From contig CAUJDF010000044.1 of NCBI GenBank assembly GCA_963169045.1, forward strand, positions 124,001-188,000: 64,000 nt of DNA. The letters are read 5' to 3'. A model generated the notes under the pieces. The model did not search any database, was not told the DNA's origin, and saw nothing but the letters and a program-made list of their open reading frames with translations. A program made the position numbers and the translations under genes. Source of the stretch: Myxococcota bacterium (GTDB lineage: Bacteria; Myxococcota_A; Bradymonadia; UBA7976; UBA1532). Below, piece after piece: positions 42,876 through 51,974 of this stretch (position 1 is the first letter of the stretch; each line of letters starts with the position of its first letter).

Positions 42876-43837
42876 GACAGCACGCGCGCGAGCAAGGCCT
42901 CGACGGACGGCCAGCCGCGCCGAACCTCGACGTCGACCTCGAGGACGTGCGCGGCGAAGCCAGCCGGTAGGCGTTCACGATCTTTCGTCGTGGTCACGAC
43001 CGGCAGCCCCGTCCGCTCGAGGCCGCGGAGCACGCGCGGAGAAAACCGTTCATGATCGGCCACTTCCACGGCCACTCCCACGCGCGCACCGAGCCGATCC
43101 AACGTACTTCGAAAGGAAGCAGGGCGCCCGATGCCGGCGAGGCTGGCCACGGATCTCCCCGACAACCACGCAGTCGGGAGCCGTTCGCCATCGGGGGTCA
43201 CGAGGACTCGCGCCGCGACGACGCTCTCGACATCCGTCTTGCGACCGGCCGGCGCGCGCGCGCCCGGCTCGTCCACCTTGTGGAGCCAGACGAGGTCAGC
43301 GCGGCCAAGGGCCTCGAGCGGCTCGCGCAAGGGGCCCGCCGGCATCACGCCCGCGGGCGCCGTCGCGTCCATGACGACGAGATCGGCGGAGCGCGGCAAC
43401 GTCGGATCCTGGAACCCGTCGTCCACCAGCACGACATCGGCGGACGCGAGCCTGAGCCCGTCGCGCAACCGAGGGGACGCCCAGACCTGCACCGCCGCGG
43501 GCAGGGCGCGGCGCAGCAACGCGGCCTCGTCACCGAACGCCGCCCCGTCGGGCCGCTCGACCAACGTCGGCGTGCGGGCGCGACCGCCATGACCCCGGGT
43601 GACGACGGCCACCCCCAGGCCCCGCGCCGCCAGGTGGCGCGCCAACAGGGCGACGACCGGGGTCTTGCCGGCGCCGCCGACGGTGAGCGCGCCGACCACG
43701 AGGGTCGGACTGGCGGCCCGGGGTCTCGTGCGGCGGGCGCGCCAGGCAGCGACGCCACGCGTCGCCTCGCCCGCCAGTCGCATCGCCGCCCCCGGCGACT
43801 CGCGATACAGCCACGCCTGAAGGGCGCCGCGCAGCAT
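42869..43837 (-). CDS. lpxK: tetraacyldisaccharide 4'-kinase LpxK
   Basis: LpxK phosphorylates the 4' position of the lipid A disaccharide at the inner membrane. The 322-residue protein has an N-terminal amphipathic/membrane helix, the diagnostic P-loop VVGALTVGGAGKTPVV, VVTRGHGGRA, DEAALLRR, VLVDDGFQDPTL and MPAGPLREPL, all LpxK-specific. ATG 43837 is preceded by GGAGGGGG. It overlaps the LpxL-like gene by 7 bp and is divergent from the GAF gene. It is the last cytosolic-face step before Kdo addition; kdtA is not in the window. Confidence 0.95.
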   Translation of the reverse strand: MLRGALQAWLYRESPGAAMRLAGEATRGVAAWRARRTRPRAASPTLVVGALTVGGAGKTPVVALLARHLAARGLGVAVVTRGHGGRARTPTLVERPDGAAFGDEAALLRRALPAAVQVWASPRLRDGLRLASADVVLVDDGFQDPTLPRSADLVVMDATAPAGVMPAGPLREPLEALGRADLVWLHKVDEPGARAPAGRKTDVESVVAARVLVTPDGERLPTAWLSGRSVASLAGIGRPASFRSTLDRLGARVGVAVEVADHERFSPRVLRGLERTGLPVVTTTKDRERLPAGFAAHVLEVDVEVRRGWPSVEALLARVLSC

Positions 43838-43873
43838 CGCCCCCTCCGTCGTCCCGATCCACCGCCCGGTCGA

Positions 43874-43903
43874 TTGACCCTCGATCGGCGGCGACTCTAT
43901 CAT
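43874..43903 (+). promoter_or_regulatory. sigma-70 promoter for GAF-domain gene
   Basis: TTGACC (43874-43879, 5/6), 18-bp spacer, TATCAT (43898-43903, 5/6). Start expected about 43910, 16 bp before ATG 43926, with AGGGG as ribosome-binding site between. One of the best promoter matches in the window. Confidence 0.6.
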
Positions 43904-43925
43904 CGGCCTGTCGAAACAGGGGCCG

Positions 43926-45059
43926 ATGCTTTACGAAATCCAAATGCCCCAAGCGGGTGCCGAAGCCCCGAGGATCGAGCACGTCCACGGGGACAACTGG
44001 CTCGACGCCCTCCGGCGCGGGCTGGCGGCGGCGGGGATGCCGGCGCCGACCCGCAACCTCTCGTGCGACCTGCAGGACGACGAATCGGTGATCATCACCG
44101 ACACCGGATCGGGGCAGGTCTTCCGAGTGGCGCCGGTGAAGCGCGGCAACGCGAGCATCCGTCCCCGACCCAGCGCCGATCAGTTGCCGATGATCCGCGT
44201 GCACACGCCGGCAGGCGACCGGGGCACGCTCGACGTCGAGGCGAGCGACGCCCCGTTCGACGCCGAGCACGGCGGCGCGCGCGACATGGCCGATCCGTTC
44301 GGCGAGGAGCCCGACGACGGCCTCCCTTCGGGCGTGGCGCCGATGCTGCTGCAGCCCGGCCGCACGCAGGGGCCCGGCGCGGGCGCCGACACGATGCCGG
44401 CGGTGCCGCCCGTCCACGGCGAGGTCGCCGACGACGTCCGCCGCGTCACGCCGCCGACGGCGCCGGCGTCGCCGACAACGAAGCCGATGGGCGCGGCACG
44501 CCCCACGGACCCCCGGCGGGAGGAGCATCTCCGGCGGCGCCGGGATGCGATCGAGCGCGAGATGAGCGAGCTCGAGCATCTCGGCCGCGACATCCACGAC
44601 GCGTGCAACTTCACGCTCGACGTCGCGCGCGCCCACGTTCCGTGCGGCGCCGGCTCGGTGCTGCTGATCGACGCCCGGGACCGATGCCTCTACTTCGCGG
44701 CGGCCCGCGGCTCGAAGGCGGCGGTCATTGCCAATCGGCGCATCCCGCTCGAGGTGGGCATCGCCGGCGCTTCCATCCGAGAGCGGCGGCCGCTCAACAT
44801 CGTCGATCCGCGGCACGACCGACGATTCGCGAGCAACTTCGCGGACACAATCGGCTATCACCCGCGATCGCTCGTGTGTGCGCCGATATTCGCCGGCCGC
44901 AAGGCGTTCGGCGTGATCGAGCTGCTCGATCGCGAACAGAACGACGCATTCACCGACGATGACATCGAGGTGCTCGCGATGCTGGCCCGGCGGCTCGGCG
45001 CGCACTTCGCGTCGCTCCTACCGGGCGGCGTGCCCTCTCCGACTCAGAGGCCTTCGTAG
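43926..45059 (+). CDS. GAF-domain protein with novel N-terminal region
   Basis: A 377-residue cytoplasmic protein. The first about 80 residues ([44 protein letters not shown]) form a small unrecognised alpha/beta domain. A disordered Pro/Asp/Ala-rich linker (80-200) and a short charged helix follow. Residues 220-365 are a GAF domain ([67 protein letters not shown]). GAF domains sense small ligands or light, but no output domain is attached. It has its own strong promoter and ends with a 16-bp overlap into rpoD on the other strand. Confidence 0.8.
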   Translation: MLYEIQMPQAGAEAPRIEHVHGDNWLDALRRGLAAAGMPAPTRNLSCDLQDDESVIITDTGSGQVFRVAPVKRGNASIRPRPSADQLPMIRVHTPAGDRGTLDVEASDAPFDAEHGGARDMADPFGEEPDDGLPSGVAPMLLQPGRTQGPGAGADTMPAVPPVHGEVADDVRRVTPPTAPASPTTKPMGAARPTDPRREEHLRRRRDAIEREMSELEHLGRDIHDACNFTLDVARAHVPCGAGSVLLIDARDRCLYFAAARGSKAAVIANRRIPLEVGIAGASIRERRPLNIVDPRHDRRFASNFADTIGYHPRSLVCAPIFAGRKAFGVIELLDREQNDAFTDDDIEVLAMLARRLGAHFASLLPGGVPSPTQRPS

Positions 45060-46660
45060 TACGCGCGCAGCGACGCGTTTCGGTGGGTCTGGCGCAGCTT
45101 GCGGATGGCCTGCGCCTCGATCTGGCGGATACGCTCGCGGGTGAGGTCGAACACCTGGCCGACCTCTTCGAGGGTGTGATCGCTGCGCACGCCGATGCCG
45201 AAACGCAGTCGCAGCACCTTCGCCTCGCGGGGTGTCAGCGTCTGCAGGACCTTGTCGGTCTCCTCGGTCATGAGGTGCTTGAACGTGGTCTCCGAAGGCG
45301 AGACCTGGTTCGGATCCTCGATGAAGTCCCCGAGGTGGCTGTCGTCGTCGCCGACGGGCGTCTCGAGTGAGACCGGCGCGCGGCTGATCTTCAGCGCACG
45401 GCGCACCTGATCCGGCGTCATCTCCAGGCGGACGGCGATCTCCTCGGGCAGCGCCGGCCGCTCGAGCTCCTGCTCCATCTGCCTCGCCACCCGGGTGATC
45501 TTGTTGATCGTCTCGATGAGGTGGACCGGGATGCGGATGGTGCGCGCCTGATCGGCGATGGCGCGGGTGATGGCCTGGCGGATCCACCAGGTCGCGTAGG
45601 TGCTGAACTTGTGCCCGCGGCGGTACTCGAACTTGTCGACCGCGCGCATCAGGCCGATGTTGCCTTCCTGAATGAGATCGAGGAAGTGCAGGCCGTGATT
45701 GAGGTAGCGCTTCGCGATGCTGACCACGAGCCGCAGGTTCGCGAGGATCATCTCGCTCTTGGCCTGTTCGAGCTCGCGGGCGCTGCGCCGAATGTCCGAC
45801 ACGCACTCCGTCAGCTCGTCGGCGGGCAACCCGACGCGCGTCTCGCGCTCCTCGATCGCCTTCACGGCGCGCTCGACGGTCTTGCGGAGCTCGACGGTCG
45901 CCGTCTCGTCGAGGCCGCTCTCGGCCTTGGGGGCATTGCCCTTCAGCAGCGCCTTTGCCGTGACGCCGGCCATCACCTCGCACTCGCGGATGACGTGCTG
46001 CCACTCGCGGATCTCGTCACGGGCGCGCTTCAGCTCGTCCGCGATGGAGATGACGACGTTCCAGCTGACGTTCATCTTCGCGACGAGGTCCTGGAGCTCG
46101 CCGTCGTAGTCGCGGTTCTTGCGGCGGTCGGTCTTGGTGGCGCGGCGGGAGCTGCGGAGCCGGGCGCGGGCGATGCCCTTGAGCTCCTCGGCGAGGCTCT
46201 CGAGTTTCTCGAGGCCGGCGAGGCCGGTCTCTTCGTCGGGCTCCTGGTTGCTCGAGCCGTCGAGGATGTCGCGCAGGCTGACGCGGCCCTTGCGCACCTG
46301 CCGGGGCAGGTCGACGAAGGCGTTCACGCCGGCGTTCGTGCTGAGGATGCCGGCGAGCACCCCCTGGCGCGCCGACTCGATGCGCTTGGCGATGTCGACT
46401 TCCTGCTCGCGGGTGAGGAGGTCGACGCAGCCGATCTTCGAGAGGTACATGCGGACGGAGTCGAGGTCACCACCCCCCTCACCCTGGCCCGCCTTCTTGC
46501 CGCCGCGCTCGCCCTTCTCACGACGGTCCCGCTCCTCGGCGCCGCCGTTGCCTGCGGCCTCCTCGGCGAAGACCCGCTCGGCGTCGAAGCTGAACTCGTC
46601 CTCCTCCGGTCGGCGGAGGAACTCGCGGGCGTCGGACCGGGTGACCTTCTTCATCGACAT
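45044..46660 (-). CDS. rpoD: RNA polymerase primary sigma factor RpoD
   Basis: The housekeeping sigma-70 factor. The 538-residue product begins with a short acidic N-terminus in place of a full region 1.1, then region 1.2 ([29 protein letters not shown]), a non-conserved helical insert, region 2 ([58 protein letters not shown]), region 3, and region 4 with [28 protein letters not shown]. Start ATG 46660 has a perfect AGGAGG six bases upstream; a second ATG lies two codons in. It is preceded by a 229-bp non-coding gap. The intact region 2.4/4.2 fits recognition of TTGACA/TATAAT-type promoters seen here. Confidence 0.97.
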   Translation of the reverse strand: MSMKKVTRSDAREFLRRPEEDEFSFDAERVFAEEAAGNGGAEERDRREKGERGGKKAGQGEGGGDLDSVRMYLSKIGCVDLLTREQEVDIAKRIESARQGVLAGILSTNAGVNAFVDLPRQVRKGRVSLRDILDGSSNQEPDEETGLAGLEKLESLAEELKGIARARLRSSRRATKTDRRKNRDYDGELQDLVAKMNVSWNVVISIADELKRARDEIREWQHVIRECEVMAGVTAKALLKGNAPKAESGLDETATVELRKTVERAVKAIEERETRVGLPADELTECVSDIRRSARELEQAKSEMILANLRLVVSIAKRYLNHGLHFLDLIQEGNIGLMRAVDKFEYRRGHKFSTYATWWIRQAITRAIADQARTIRIPVHLIETINKITRVARQMEQELERPALPEEIAVRLEMTPDQVRRALKISRAPVSLETPVGDDDSHLGDFIEDPNQVSPSETTFKHLMTEETDKVLQTLTPREAKVLRLRFGIGVRSDHTLEEVGQVFDLTRERIRQIEAQAIRKLRQTHRNASLRAYYEGL

Positions 46661-46889
46661 CGACGTCCTCCTGTGACCCGCGTGCGGGCTCGGGGCCGTT
46701 GGAGTGCAATCCTCACACCAAGTGACTTCGGAGATGTCCCCGAGCGCGCTTGAGTCGCGCGGAGACTGGCCGGCGACGAGCGCCGACGCCCTCGAAGCGG
46801 GTCGTCGGGTCGGGGTCATCCATGACATTCCTGTCAGAGGGCGCCGGGCCGGCGACGCGGAAGCCCTGGTGACGCCTCGACAATTTTCG
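46661..46889 (-). promoter_or_regulatory. rpoD upstream non-coding region
   Basis: This is the longest intergenic stretch in the window (229 bp). It holds an AT-richer patch right after the heptosyltransferase stop, a short 20-codon frame I reject, and the inverted repeat TGACATTCCTGTCA at 46823-46836. No convincing -35/-10 pair was found; the rpoD promoter is presumably here. Confidence 0.4.
46823..46836. repeat. inverted repeat TGACA-N4-TGTCA
   Basis: Perfect 5-bp arms around TTCC, 163 bp upstream of the rpoD start. Could be an operator; equally could be chance. Confidence 0.3.
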
Positions 46890-47846
46890 TCATCCCCGCA
46901 AAGTTTTCTGAGTGTCGCGCAAACACGACAACGCCGCGTCCACGACCGGAGCGGCGGTCAGGTCGTCGAGGCAGAAGCGGCGCGGTTGTCGGCACGGCCG
47001 GGCGCCGTGATCGCTGCAGGGACCGCACGGCGGATCGAGCGTCACCACGACGTCCCCCCCGTGCGCGGGTGCCCACCGACCCGGCGGGGTCGGTCCGAAC
47101 ACCGCCACGGTGGGCGTGCCGACGGCGGCGGCGAGGTGGAGCAGGCCGGAGTCGTTGCCGACGGCGACCGCGGCCCTTGCCAGCACTGCGGCGACCGCGC
47201 CGAGTGACCGATCGCAGGGGAGCACGGGTGCGCCGACCGCCGCAAGGCGCGCCTCGTCCCCAGCACCGCCGATCGCCAGCGACGGCACGCCGCGCGCGCG
47301 GAGCGCCGCGGCCACCTCGGCGAACCGCTCCGGGGGCCACGCCTTGACGGCACGCGACGCGCCCGGCAGCAGCGCCACCCAGCGACCTTCCGGGGCATCC
47401 GCCGCCGCCCGAGCGGTCCAGGGCTCCGCGAGATGCACGCGGGGCGGACGTGAAGGTGGCAGCTCGAGAGCGGCAGCGAGTCGGTCGAGCTGGTGCGGCC
47501 CGGCGCGATACCCGACGTGCAGGGGGCGGCCACGCACCGCGCGCCAAAGGGCCGCCGCGTCCCGCTTGCGCCAATGCCGACGGGCGCGGCCTCGCAGCGC
47601 AAGCAGGCGCGTCGCCACGCGGTTCTGCAGGTCGTACACGAGGTCCGGGCGCGGCAGCCGACGCGCCTGCTCGGGCGTGACCACCCCGGCGACCGCCGGG
47701 TGGTGGCGAAAGAGGTCGGCGTAGGCCGCACGGGTCACGACCGTGACCCCCATGTCGGGGTGCCGCGCTGCGAGCGCGGCCACCGCAGGCTCGCAGAGCA
47801 CGAGGTCACCGAGGGCGGAGAGCCGGATCACCCAGAGGGAACGCAC
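46890..47846 (-). CDS. LPS heptosyltransferase family glycosyltransferase (GT9)
   Basis: A 318-residue GT9 enzyme that transfers heptose (or a similar sugar) to the LPS inner core at the cytoplasmic face. It begins [24 protein letters not shown], the classic heptosyltransferase N-terminus, and carries [24 protein letters not shown] and [32 protein letters not shown], the donor-binding C-terminal domain. GTG 47846 gives the exact family start; GTG 47831 would give a tidy GTGA overlap but cuts that start. It is last in the MsbA-DUF374-heptosyltransferase group, overlapping DUF374 by 19 bp. Confidence 0.9.
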   Translation of the reverse strand: MRSLWVIRLSALGDLVLCEPAVAALAARHPDMGVTVVTRAAYADLFRHHPAVAGVVTPEQARRLPRPDLVYDLQNRVATRLLALRGRARRHWRKRDAAALWRAVRGRPLHVGYRAGPHQLDRLAAALELPPSRPPRVHLAEPWTARAAADAPEGRWVALLPGASRAVKAWPPERFAEVAAALRARGVPSLAIGGAGDEARLAAVGAPVLPCDRSLGAVAAVLARAAVAVGNDSGLLHLAAAVGTPTVAVFGPTPPGRWAPAHGGDVVVTLDPPCGPCSDHGARPCRQPRRFCLDDLTAAPVVDAALSCLRDTQKTLRG

Positions 47847-48448
47847 GACGCCTCCAGGCGCTGGCGCGCTTCGGCCTGTAGCGCGGCGAGCGTCCGCTCG
47901 AGCTCCGCGCGGCACGATTCGGGATCGGTCTCGGGGCTCACGCGGAGCGGCTCACCGACCAGCACGAGCGCGCGCGCGAACGGCCGCGGCAGGAGGTAGG
48001 CGTCCCAGGCGCGGCGCAGGCGATGACCACCACCGACGGCGACCCCCACCGGCCAGATGGGCACGCCCGAGCGGCGCGCCAGAAAGACGACGCCGGGCTT
48101 GACGCGGCCTGGAGGGCCGCGCGGGCCGTCCACGGCGACGAGCGCCACGCTGCCGGCTGCGAGGGCGCGCAGGAGCCCCCGCGCCGCTCGGGCGCCGCCG
48201 CGGCTGCTGGACCCGTCCACCGACCCGATGCCGAGGCGGGCGAGGATGCGCGCCTGAAGGCGACCATCCTTGCTGAGGCTGACCGGCGCCACGAGCGCCA
48301 TGCGGCGCGGCCGGACGCCCAACAGCGGCAGCTGGTCGCCATGCAGGAAGGCGAGCACCCCCGGTCCGGTCACCGGCGCCCCCTCGATTCGGTAACGCAA
48401 CGTCGCCGTCCACAGGCGGATCACGAGGGCCGCGAGCCAGGGAAGCAC
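47828..48448 (-). CDS. DUF374 lysophospholipid acyltransferase-like protein
   Basis: A 206-residue DUF374-family protein of the LPLAT superfamily. Visible are GVLAFLHGDQLPLLG with the catalytic His-x4-Asp-like pair (HGDQ), VSLSKDGRLQARILARLGIGSVDGSSSRGGARAAR and VDGPRGPPGRVKPGVVFLARRSGVPIWPVGVAV. DUF374 genes often accompany lipid A and Kdo genes, and the protein probably acylates a lipid A-related substrate; the exact step is not established. Start GTG 48448, 3 bp after the MsbA-like stop. Confidence 0.85.
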   Translation of the reverse strand: MLPWLAALVIRLWTATLRYRIEGAPVTGPGVLAFLHGDQLPLLGVRPRRMALVAPVSLSKDGRLQARILARLGIGSVDGSSSRGGARAARGLLRALAAGSVALVAVDGPRGPPGRVKPGVVFLARRSGVPIWPVGVAVGGGHRLRRAWDAYLLPRPFARALVLVGEPLRVSPETDPESCRAELERTLAALQAEARQRLEASCVPSG

Positions 48449-48451
48449 GGG

Positions 48452-50152
48452 TCAGGCGGCGACGGCCCGCGCTTCGGCGCGCGGGGCGAGAGCGACGACG
48501 CGATCCGCCAACTCGAGCAGGGCCGCGTCGTGGGTGATGAGGAGGACCGTGCGCGCGCGCGCCACCTCGGCGAGGGCATCCCGGAAGGCGGCGGCGGCGG
48601 CGACGTCGAGGTGCGCCGTGGGTTCGTCGAGGATGAGCACCGCCGGACGCCGCACCAGCGCCCTGGCGAGCGCGACGCGCTGTTGCTCACCGCCGGAGAG
48701 TCCGGCGCCACCGTCGCCCAGCGGCGTCTCCCAGCCGAGAGGCAGCCGCGCGACGATCGGCGCCAGTCCCGCCAGAGCGGCCGCTTCGTCCAACCCGGCG
48801 GCGTCACCGGCACCGAAGAGCACGTTCTCCCGCAGGGTCCCCCGGCCGAGCAGCGGCGCTTGCGTCACCCAGCCGAGGGAGCGTCGCCAGGCGGTGACGT
48901 CCAGACTCACGAGTGGCCGCCCGTCGACGCACACGTCGCCCGCCGAGGGGTCGACCAGCCTCGCCACCAGCCAGGCCACCGTCGTCTTGCCGGCACCGTT
49001 CGGTCCTGTGAGCGCGGTGATGCGCCCGGCGGGCAGCTCCAGGTCGAGGCCGGCCAGGACCTCGCGACCACCCCGGCTGACCGACACCGCCCGCAGCGCG
49101 AGCGAGGGCGCCGTCGACGGGGGCGGCTCCCCTCGCCCACCTCCTGGTAGCTGCTCAGCGAGGGTCAGGACCGCGACGATCCGGTCGAGGGCGGCGCGCC
49201 CCGGCGCGAGGAGGCCTTGGGCGCGCGCGAGCCCCTTCGCCGGCTGGTAGAGCATCATCAGCGTCGCGAAGAAGCTCATCACCGTCTCGGGTGAGAGCGC
49301 GCCGTCCCTCACGCGGCCCGCCGCATAGAGGAGGGTCGCAGCGAGCGCGGCGGCGCCCAGCACCTCAGCCACCGGGGACGCCGCGGCTCGCAACGCCACA
49401 CCGTGTACGGTAGCGCGCGCGGCGGCGGCGGCGGCGGCCTCGAACTCGGAGGCGGCGCGGGCTTCGGCTGCGCTGAGCTGAATGAGCGGGAGGCGTGCGA
49501 GATGCTCGTGGGCGACGGTCGCCAGGGCGCCGCGCCGCGCGTGCTGTGATGCCGCCTCGCGCCGGAGACGGCGCCCGAAACGCAAAATCGGCCAGAATCC
49601 AACGGGATACAGCCCAATCGCGAGGAGCGCGAGCATGGGGTCGAGCGCGATGCAGCAGGCGACGAGCGCCACCGCGGTGAGGCCGTCGCGGACGACGGCG
49701 GCGAGCCCCCCCGTGAACAGACGTTCGGCGGCGTCGGCATCGTGGGTCAGACGGCTGTGCAGGTCGCCGGCGCCGAATGCGTGCGCCGCGTCCGGTGGAA
49801 GGGCCAGCAGCCGCCCGTGCAGGCGAGCGCGCAGGTCGAGGACGACCGCCTGACCCAGACGCGCCATGCCCACCTCCTGCCGATGAAACGCGAGCCCCTT
49901 CAGGACCGCCACCGAGAGGATCAGCCCAGGCAGCCAGCGCCGCAGGGTCTCCACGTCGGGCGGAGTTGGGAGGACCCCGCCGAGGGCGGCGGGCCACTGC
50001 AACGCCTCCCCACCGAAGAGCGCGCGCAGCGCGGGACCGGCCAGCAGACCGTAAGCGCTCGTACACGCGGCCAGCACGGCCATCCAGCCGAAGGAGGCGA
50101 CCATCGCGCCGACATGGCGTCGGACGAGCGCTCTGACCGAGGGGCCGATCAC
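48452..50152 (-). CDS. MsbA-like ABC transporter (fused permease-ATPase)
   Basis: A 566-residue half-transporter. The N-terminal six-helix ABC exporter domain (about 10-320) includes VVLDLRARLHGRLLALPPDAAHAFGAGDLHSRLTHDADAAE, the typical exporter coupling region. The ATPase domain has Walker A GPNGAGKTT, the Q-loop VTQAPLLGRGTL, signature LSGGEQQR, Walker B VLILDEPT and H-loop ITHDAAL. Place in a group with DUF374 and heptosyltransferase genes argues for MsbA, the flippase of core-lipid A, though CydCD-type or peptide exporters look similar. Start GTG 50152; divergent from the PilZ-J gene by 56 bp. Confidence 0.85.
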   Translation of the reverse strand: MIGPSVRALVRRHVGAMVASFGWMAVLAACTSAYGLLAGPALRALFGGEALQWPAALGGVLPTPPDVETLRRWLPGLILSVAVLKGLAFHRQEVGMARLGQAVVLDLRARLHGRLLALPPDAAHAFGAGDLHSRLTHDADAAERLFTGGLAAVVRDGLTAVALVACCIALDPMLALLAIGLYPVGFWPILRFGRRLRREAASQHARRGALATVAHEHLARLPLIQLSAAEARAASEFEAAAAAAARATVHGVALRAAASPVAEVLGAAALAATLLYAAGRVRDGALSPETVMSFFATLMMLYQPAKGLARAQGLLAPGRAALDRIVAVLTLAEQLPGGGRGEPPPSTAPSLALRAVSVSRGGREVLAGLDLELPAGRITALTGPNGAGKTTVAWLVARLVDPSAGDVCVDGRPLVSLDVTAWRRSLGWVTQAPLLGRGTLRENVLFGAGDAAGLDEAAALAGLAPIVARLPLGWETPLGDGGAGLSGGEQQRVALARALVRRPAVLILDEPTAHLDVAAAAAFRDALAEVARARTVLLITHDAALLELADRVVALAPRAEARAVAA

Positions 50153-50172
50153 GGCATCCCGAGCGTGGCAGC

Positions 50173-50201
50173 TTGCGGCCCCCAGCCCCCCCGATTACGA
50201 T
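50173..50201 (+). promoter_or_regulatory. candidate leaderless promoter for PilZ-J gene
   Basis: TTGCGG (50173-50178), 17-bp spacer, TACGAT (50196-50201). Seven bases separate the -10 from GTG 50209, so the transcript would start at the start codon. The -35 match is only 3/6. Confidence 0.35.
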
Positions 50202-50208
50202 CGACGCT

Positions 50209-51165
50209 GTGACGTCCCCACACACGACCGCGGAGCCCGCGCCGCCGGCGCGCATCGCCGCCCGCATGCGCTTCGAGGATCCCGCCAAGTTCGTGGAATT
50301 CTACGAGAAGCAGCTCTCGCAAGGGGTCGTCGGCCTGCGACACCCGGAGCCTCTCGCCCAAGGGACGAGCATCCAGGTTCTCGTGAGCCCGCCCGGCGCG
50401 GCAGACCGGCTGCGGCTCGAGGGCCGCGTCACCCGAGGCACGCCGCGGGCTGACGGCACAGTTCGCCTGCGCGTCGAGGTTCGCCTCGACGACGCGGACC
50501 GCCAATGGCTCGAGGCCTACCTGACGGGTCTGCGCGTCGCGCGTGCCCAGGCCGCCGACGTGCCGACCCCTGACGAGTCGACGGAGTGGCAGTCGCACCA
50601 GGGGGGCGAGTCCGTGGCCGCGCCAGAAGCGTTGGCGCTCTCGGCCCGCCTCGACACCATCAGCTACTACCAGCTGCTCCGGGTTCCGGTGGACGTAGAG
50701 CCGCGCCAGTTGCAGCACCGGTTCCACGAGTTGACGCGTCGCTATCACCCCGACCTCTACTTCGCGCTGCCGGACGGGGAGCTCCGGTCGGCGATCGACC
50801 GCATCTACCGCCGCATGAACGAGGCATACGGCGTCTTGCGCGATCCGCGCCGGCGCCGGATGTATGAGCGCGGGCTGCAGGGTGCGCCGCACACGTGGCG
50901 GCTCCGGTTGAGCGAAGAGGACGAGCAGGCGGCGCAGCGTTTGGCGCGCACGCGACGCGGGAGCACGGGACCGGGCCACTACTACTGGACGATGGCGCGC
51001 GACGTCCTGGAGCGCGCGCGTCAGCTCGACAACGGCATCCGCCCGGCGTTGCGCGAGTCGGCGCGTCTCCTGCGCACGGCCATGGTCTTCGAGCCCGACA
51101 ACGAGCATTTCAGGCACGCGCTCGAGCACGTCAGCGACCGGCTCGCCATGCCGGAGGACGACTGA
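50209..51165 (+). CDS. PilZ-like domain fused to J domain
   Basis: A 318-residue cytoplasmic protein. Residues 15-115 resemble a PilZ domain of the myxobacterial type (MRFEDPAKFVEFYEKQLSQGVVGLRHPE, GTSIQVLVSPPG, LRLEGRVTRGTPR), which in some proteins binds c-di-GMP; the canonical RxxxR and D/NxSxxG motifs are not evident, so ligand binding is uncertain. Residues 150-215 are a J domain with intact HPD (180-182, RRYHPDLYF), followed by helical TPR-like repeats (YYWTMARDVLERARQL, LLRTAMVFEPDNEHFRHALEHV). GTG 50209 is used; ATG further in would cut the PilZ-like domain. It is a third J-domain fusion in the window. Confidence 0.78.
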   Translation: MTSPHTTAEPAPPARIAARMRFEDPAKFVEFYEKQLSQGVVGLRHPEPLAQGTSIQVLVSPPGAADRLRLEGRVTRGTPRADGTVRLRVEVRLDDADRQWLEAYLTGLRVARAQAADVPTPDESTEWQSHQGGESVAAPEALALSARLDTISYYQLLRVPVDVEPRQLQHRFHELTRRYHPDLYFALPDGELRSAIDRIYRRMNEAYGVLRDPRRRRMYERGLQGAPHTWRLRLSEEDEQAAQRLARTRRGSTGPGHYYWTMARDVLERARQLDNGIRPALRESARLLRTAMVFEPDNEHFRHALEHVSDRLAMPEDD

Positions 51166-51200
51166 ATCGGCCGCCGGAAGCAGACTGCGCGCCTCGGCCG

Positions 51201-51974
51201 TCAGAAGGCCCCGCCCCACCCGACGCCAACCCCGATGCCAGGAACGACCCCGATTTCGACGTGCGGCTCGGCGGTCGCCGTCGCGTCGGCCTGCCACCAA
51301 AGGTAGACGGCGGCGGCGGCGGCCAGAGCGCTCACGCCGAAGGAGATGTCGGCGACGAGCGCCTTCCCCTCGGCGGCGTCCTTGTGCTTCGTGGCCACGG
51401 CGCGGGTGTCCGCGGAGCGGGCCGACGAGGCCTCTTCGAGGGCCTGCAGTCCGAGAACGGTACCCGCTGCCAGCGCAGCGAGGGAGGTGCCCGCCGCAAC
51501 CCAGGGCCAGGGGCCCGGTCCCTCCTCGACCACGCGCGGGCCCTCGACGAACGGGTTCTGCGCGGGCGCGCCGGTAGGCTCGGCCGGGCCGGCAGGCTCG
51601 CCGCCGAGCTGGCGAATGTGGTGGATGACCGCCGTCTCGTCGGCGGGCTTGGTCGCCAGGTAGGCCTGGTACCACTGAATGGCGCCAGGCTTGTCACCGA
51701 GGCGCTCGCGGCTGCGCGCCACGTTGAAGAGCAGATCGCGGTGCTTCGTGAGGACGTAGGCCCCCTGGAAGGCGACCGCCGCCTGTTCGAAGCGCCCGGC
51801 ACGATAGTGCCCGAGCCCCTGAAAGAACTGCGCCTCGGCACGGTCGAGCGAGGCCTGGTCCAGGCGGGCGATCTCCGGCGTCTCCGCCTCGACCTCGCCG
51901 GACTCCTGCCCGCGCGCGCCGAGCGGTGCGAGGCCCACTGCCAGCGAGAGGAGCACGCTGCCACGCATCGTCAC
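51201..51974 (-). CDS. exported TPR protein with two C-terminal hydrophobic segments
   Basis: A 257-residue protein with signal peptide (SVLLSLAVGLAPLGARG), a TPR-like region (QFFQGLGHYRAGRFEQAAVAFQGAYVLTKHRDLLFNVARSRERLGDKPGAIQWYQAYLA), a proline-rich linker and two hydrophobic segments near the C-terminus (WVAAGTSLAALAAGTVLGLQ, FGVSALAAAAAVYLWW), ending in a glycine/valine-rich tail. It is the last gene of the minus-strand run. Start GTG 51974 overlaps the MopE-type gene's stop (GTGA); ATG 51968 is possible. Function unknown, probably membrane-associated with the preceding gene product. Confidence 0.68.
   Translation of the reverse strand: MTMRGSVLLSLAVGLAPLGARGQESGEVEAETPEIARLDQASLDRAEAQFFQGLGHYRAGRFEQAAVAFQGAYVLTKHRDLLFNVARSRERLGDKPGAIQWYQAYLATKPADETAVIHHIRQLGGEPAGPAEPTGAPAQNPFVEGPRVVEEGPGPWPWVAAGTSLAALAAGTVLGLQALEEASSARSADTRAVATKHKDAAEGKALVADISFGVSALAAAAAVYLWWQADATATAEPHVEIGVVPGIGVGVGWGGAF

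Noticed and set aside
46834-46893. Short frame starting in an ATGA overlap with the heptosyltransferase stop
   Set aside because: Only about 20 codons, Pro/Arg-rich, no family features; lies in the rpoD upstream region.
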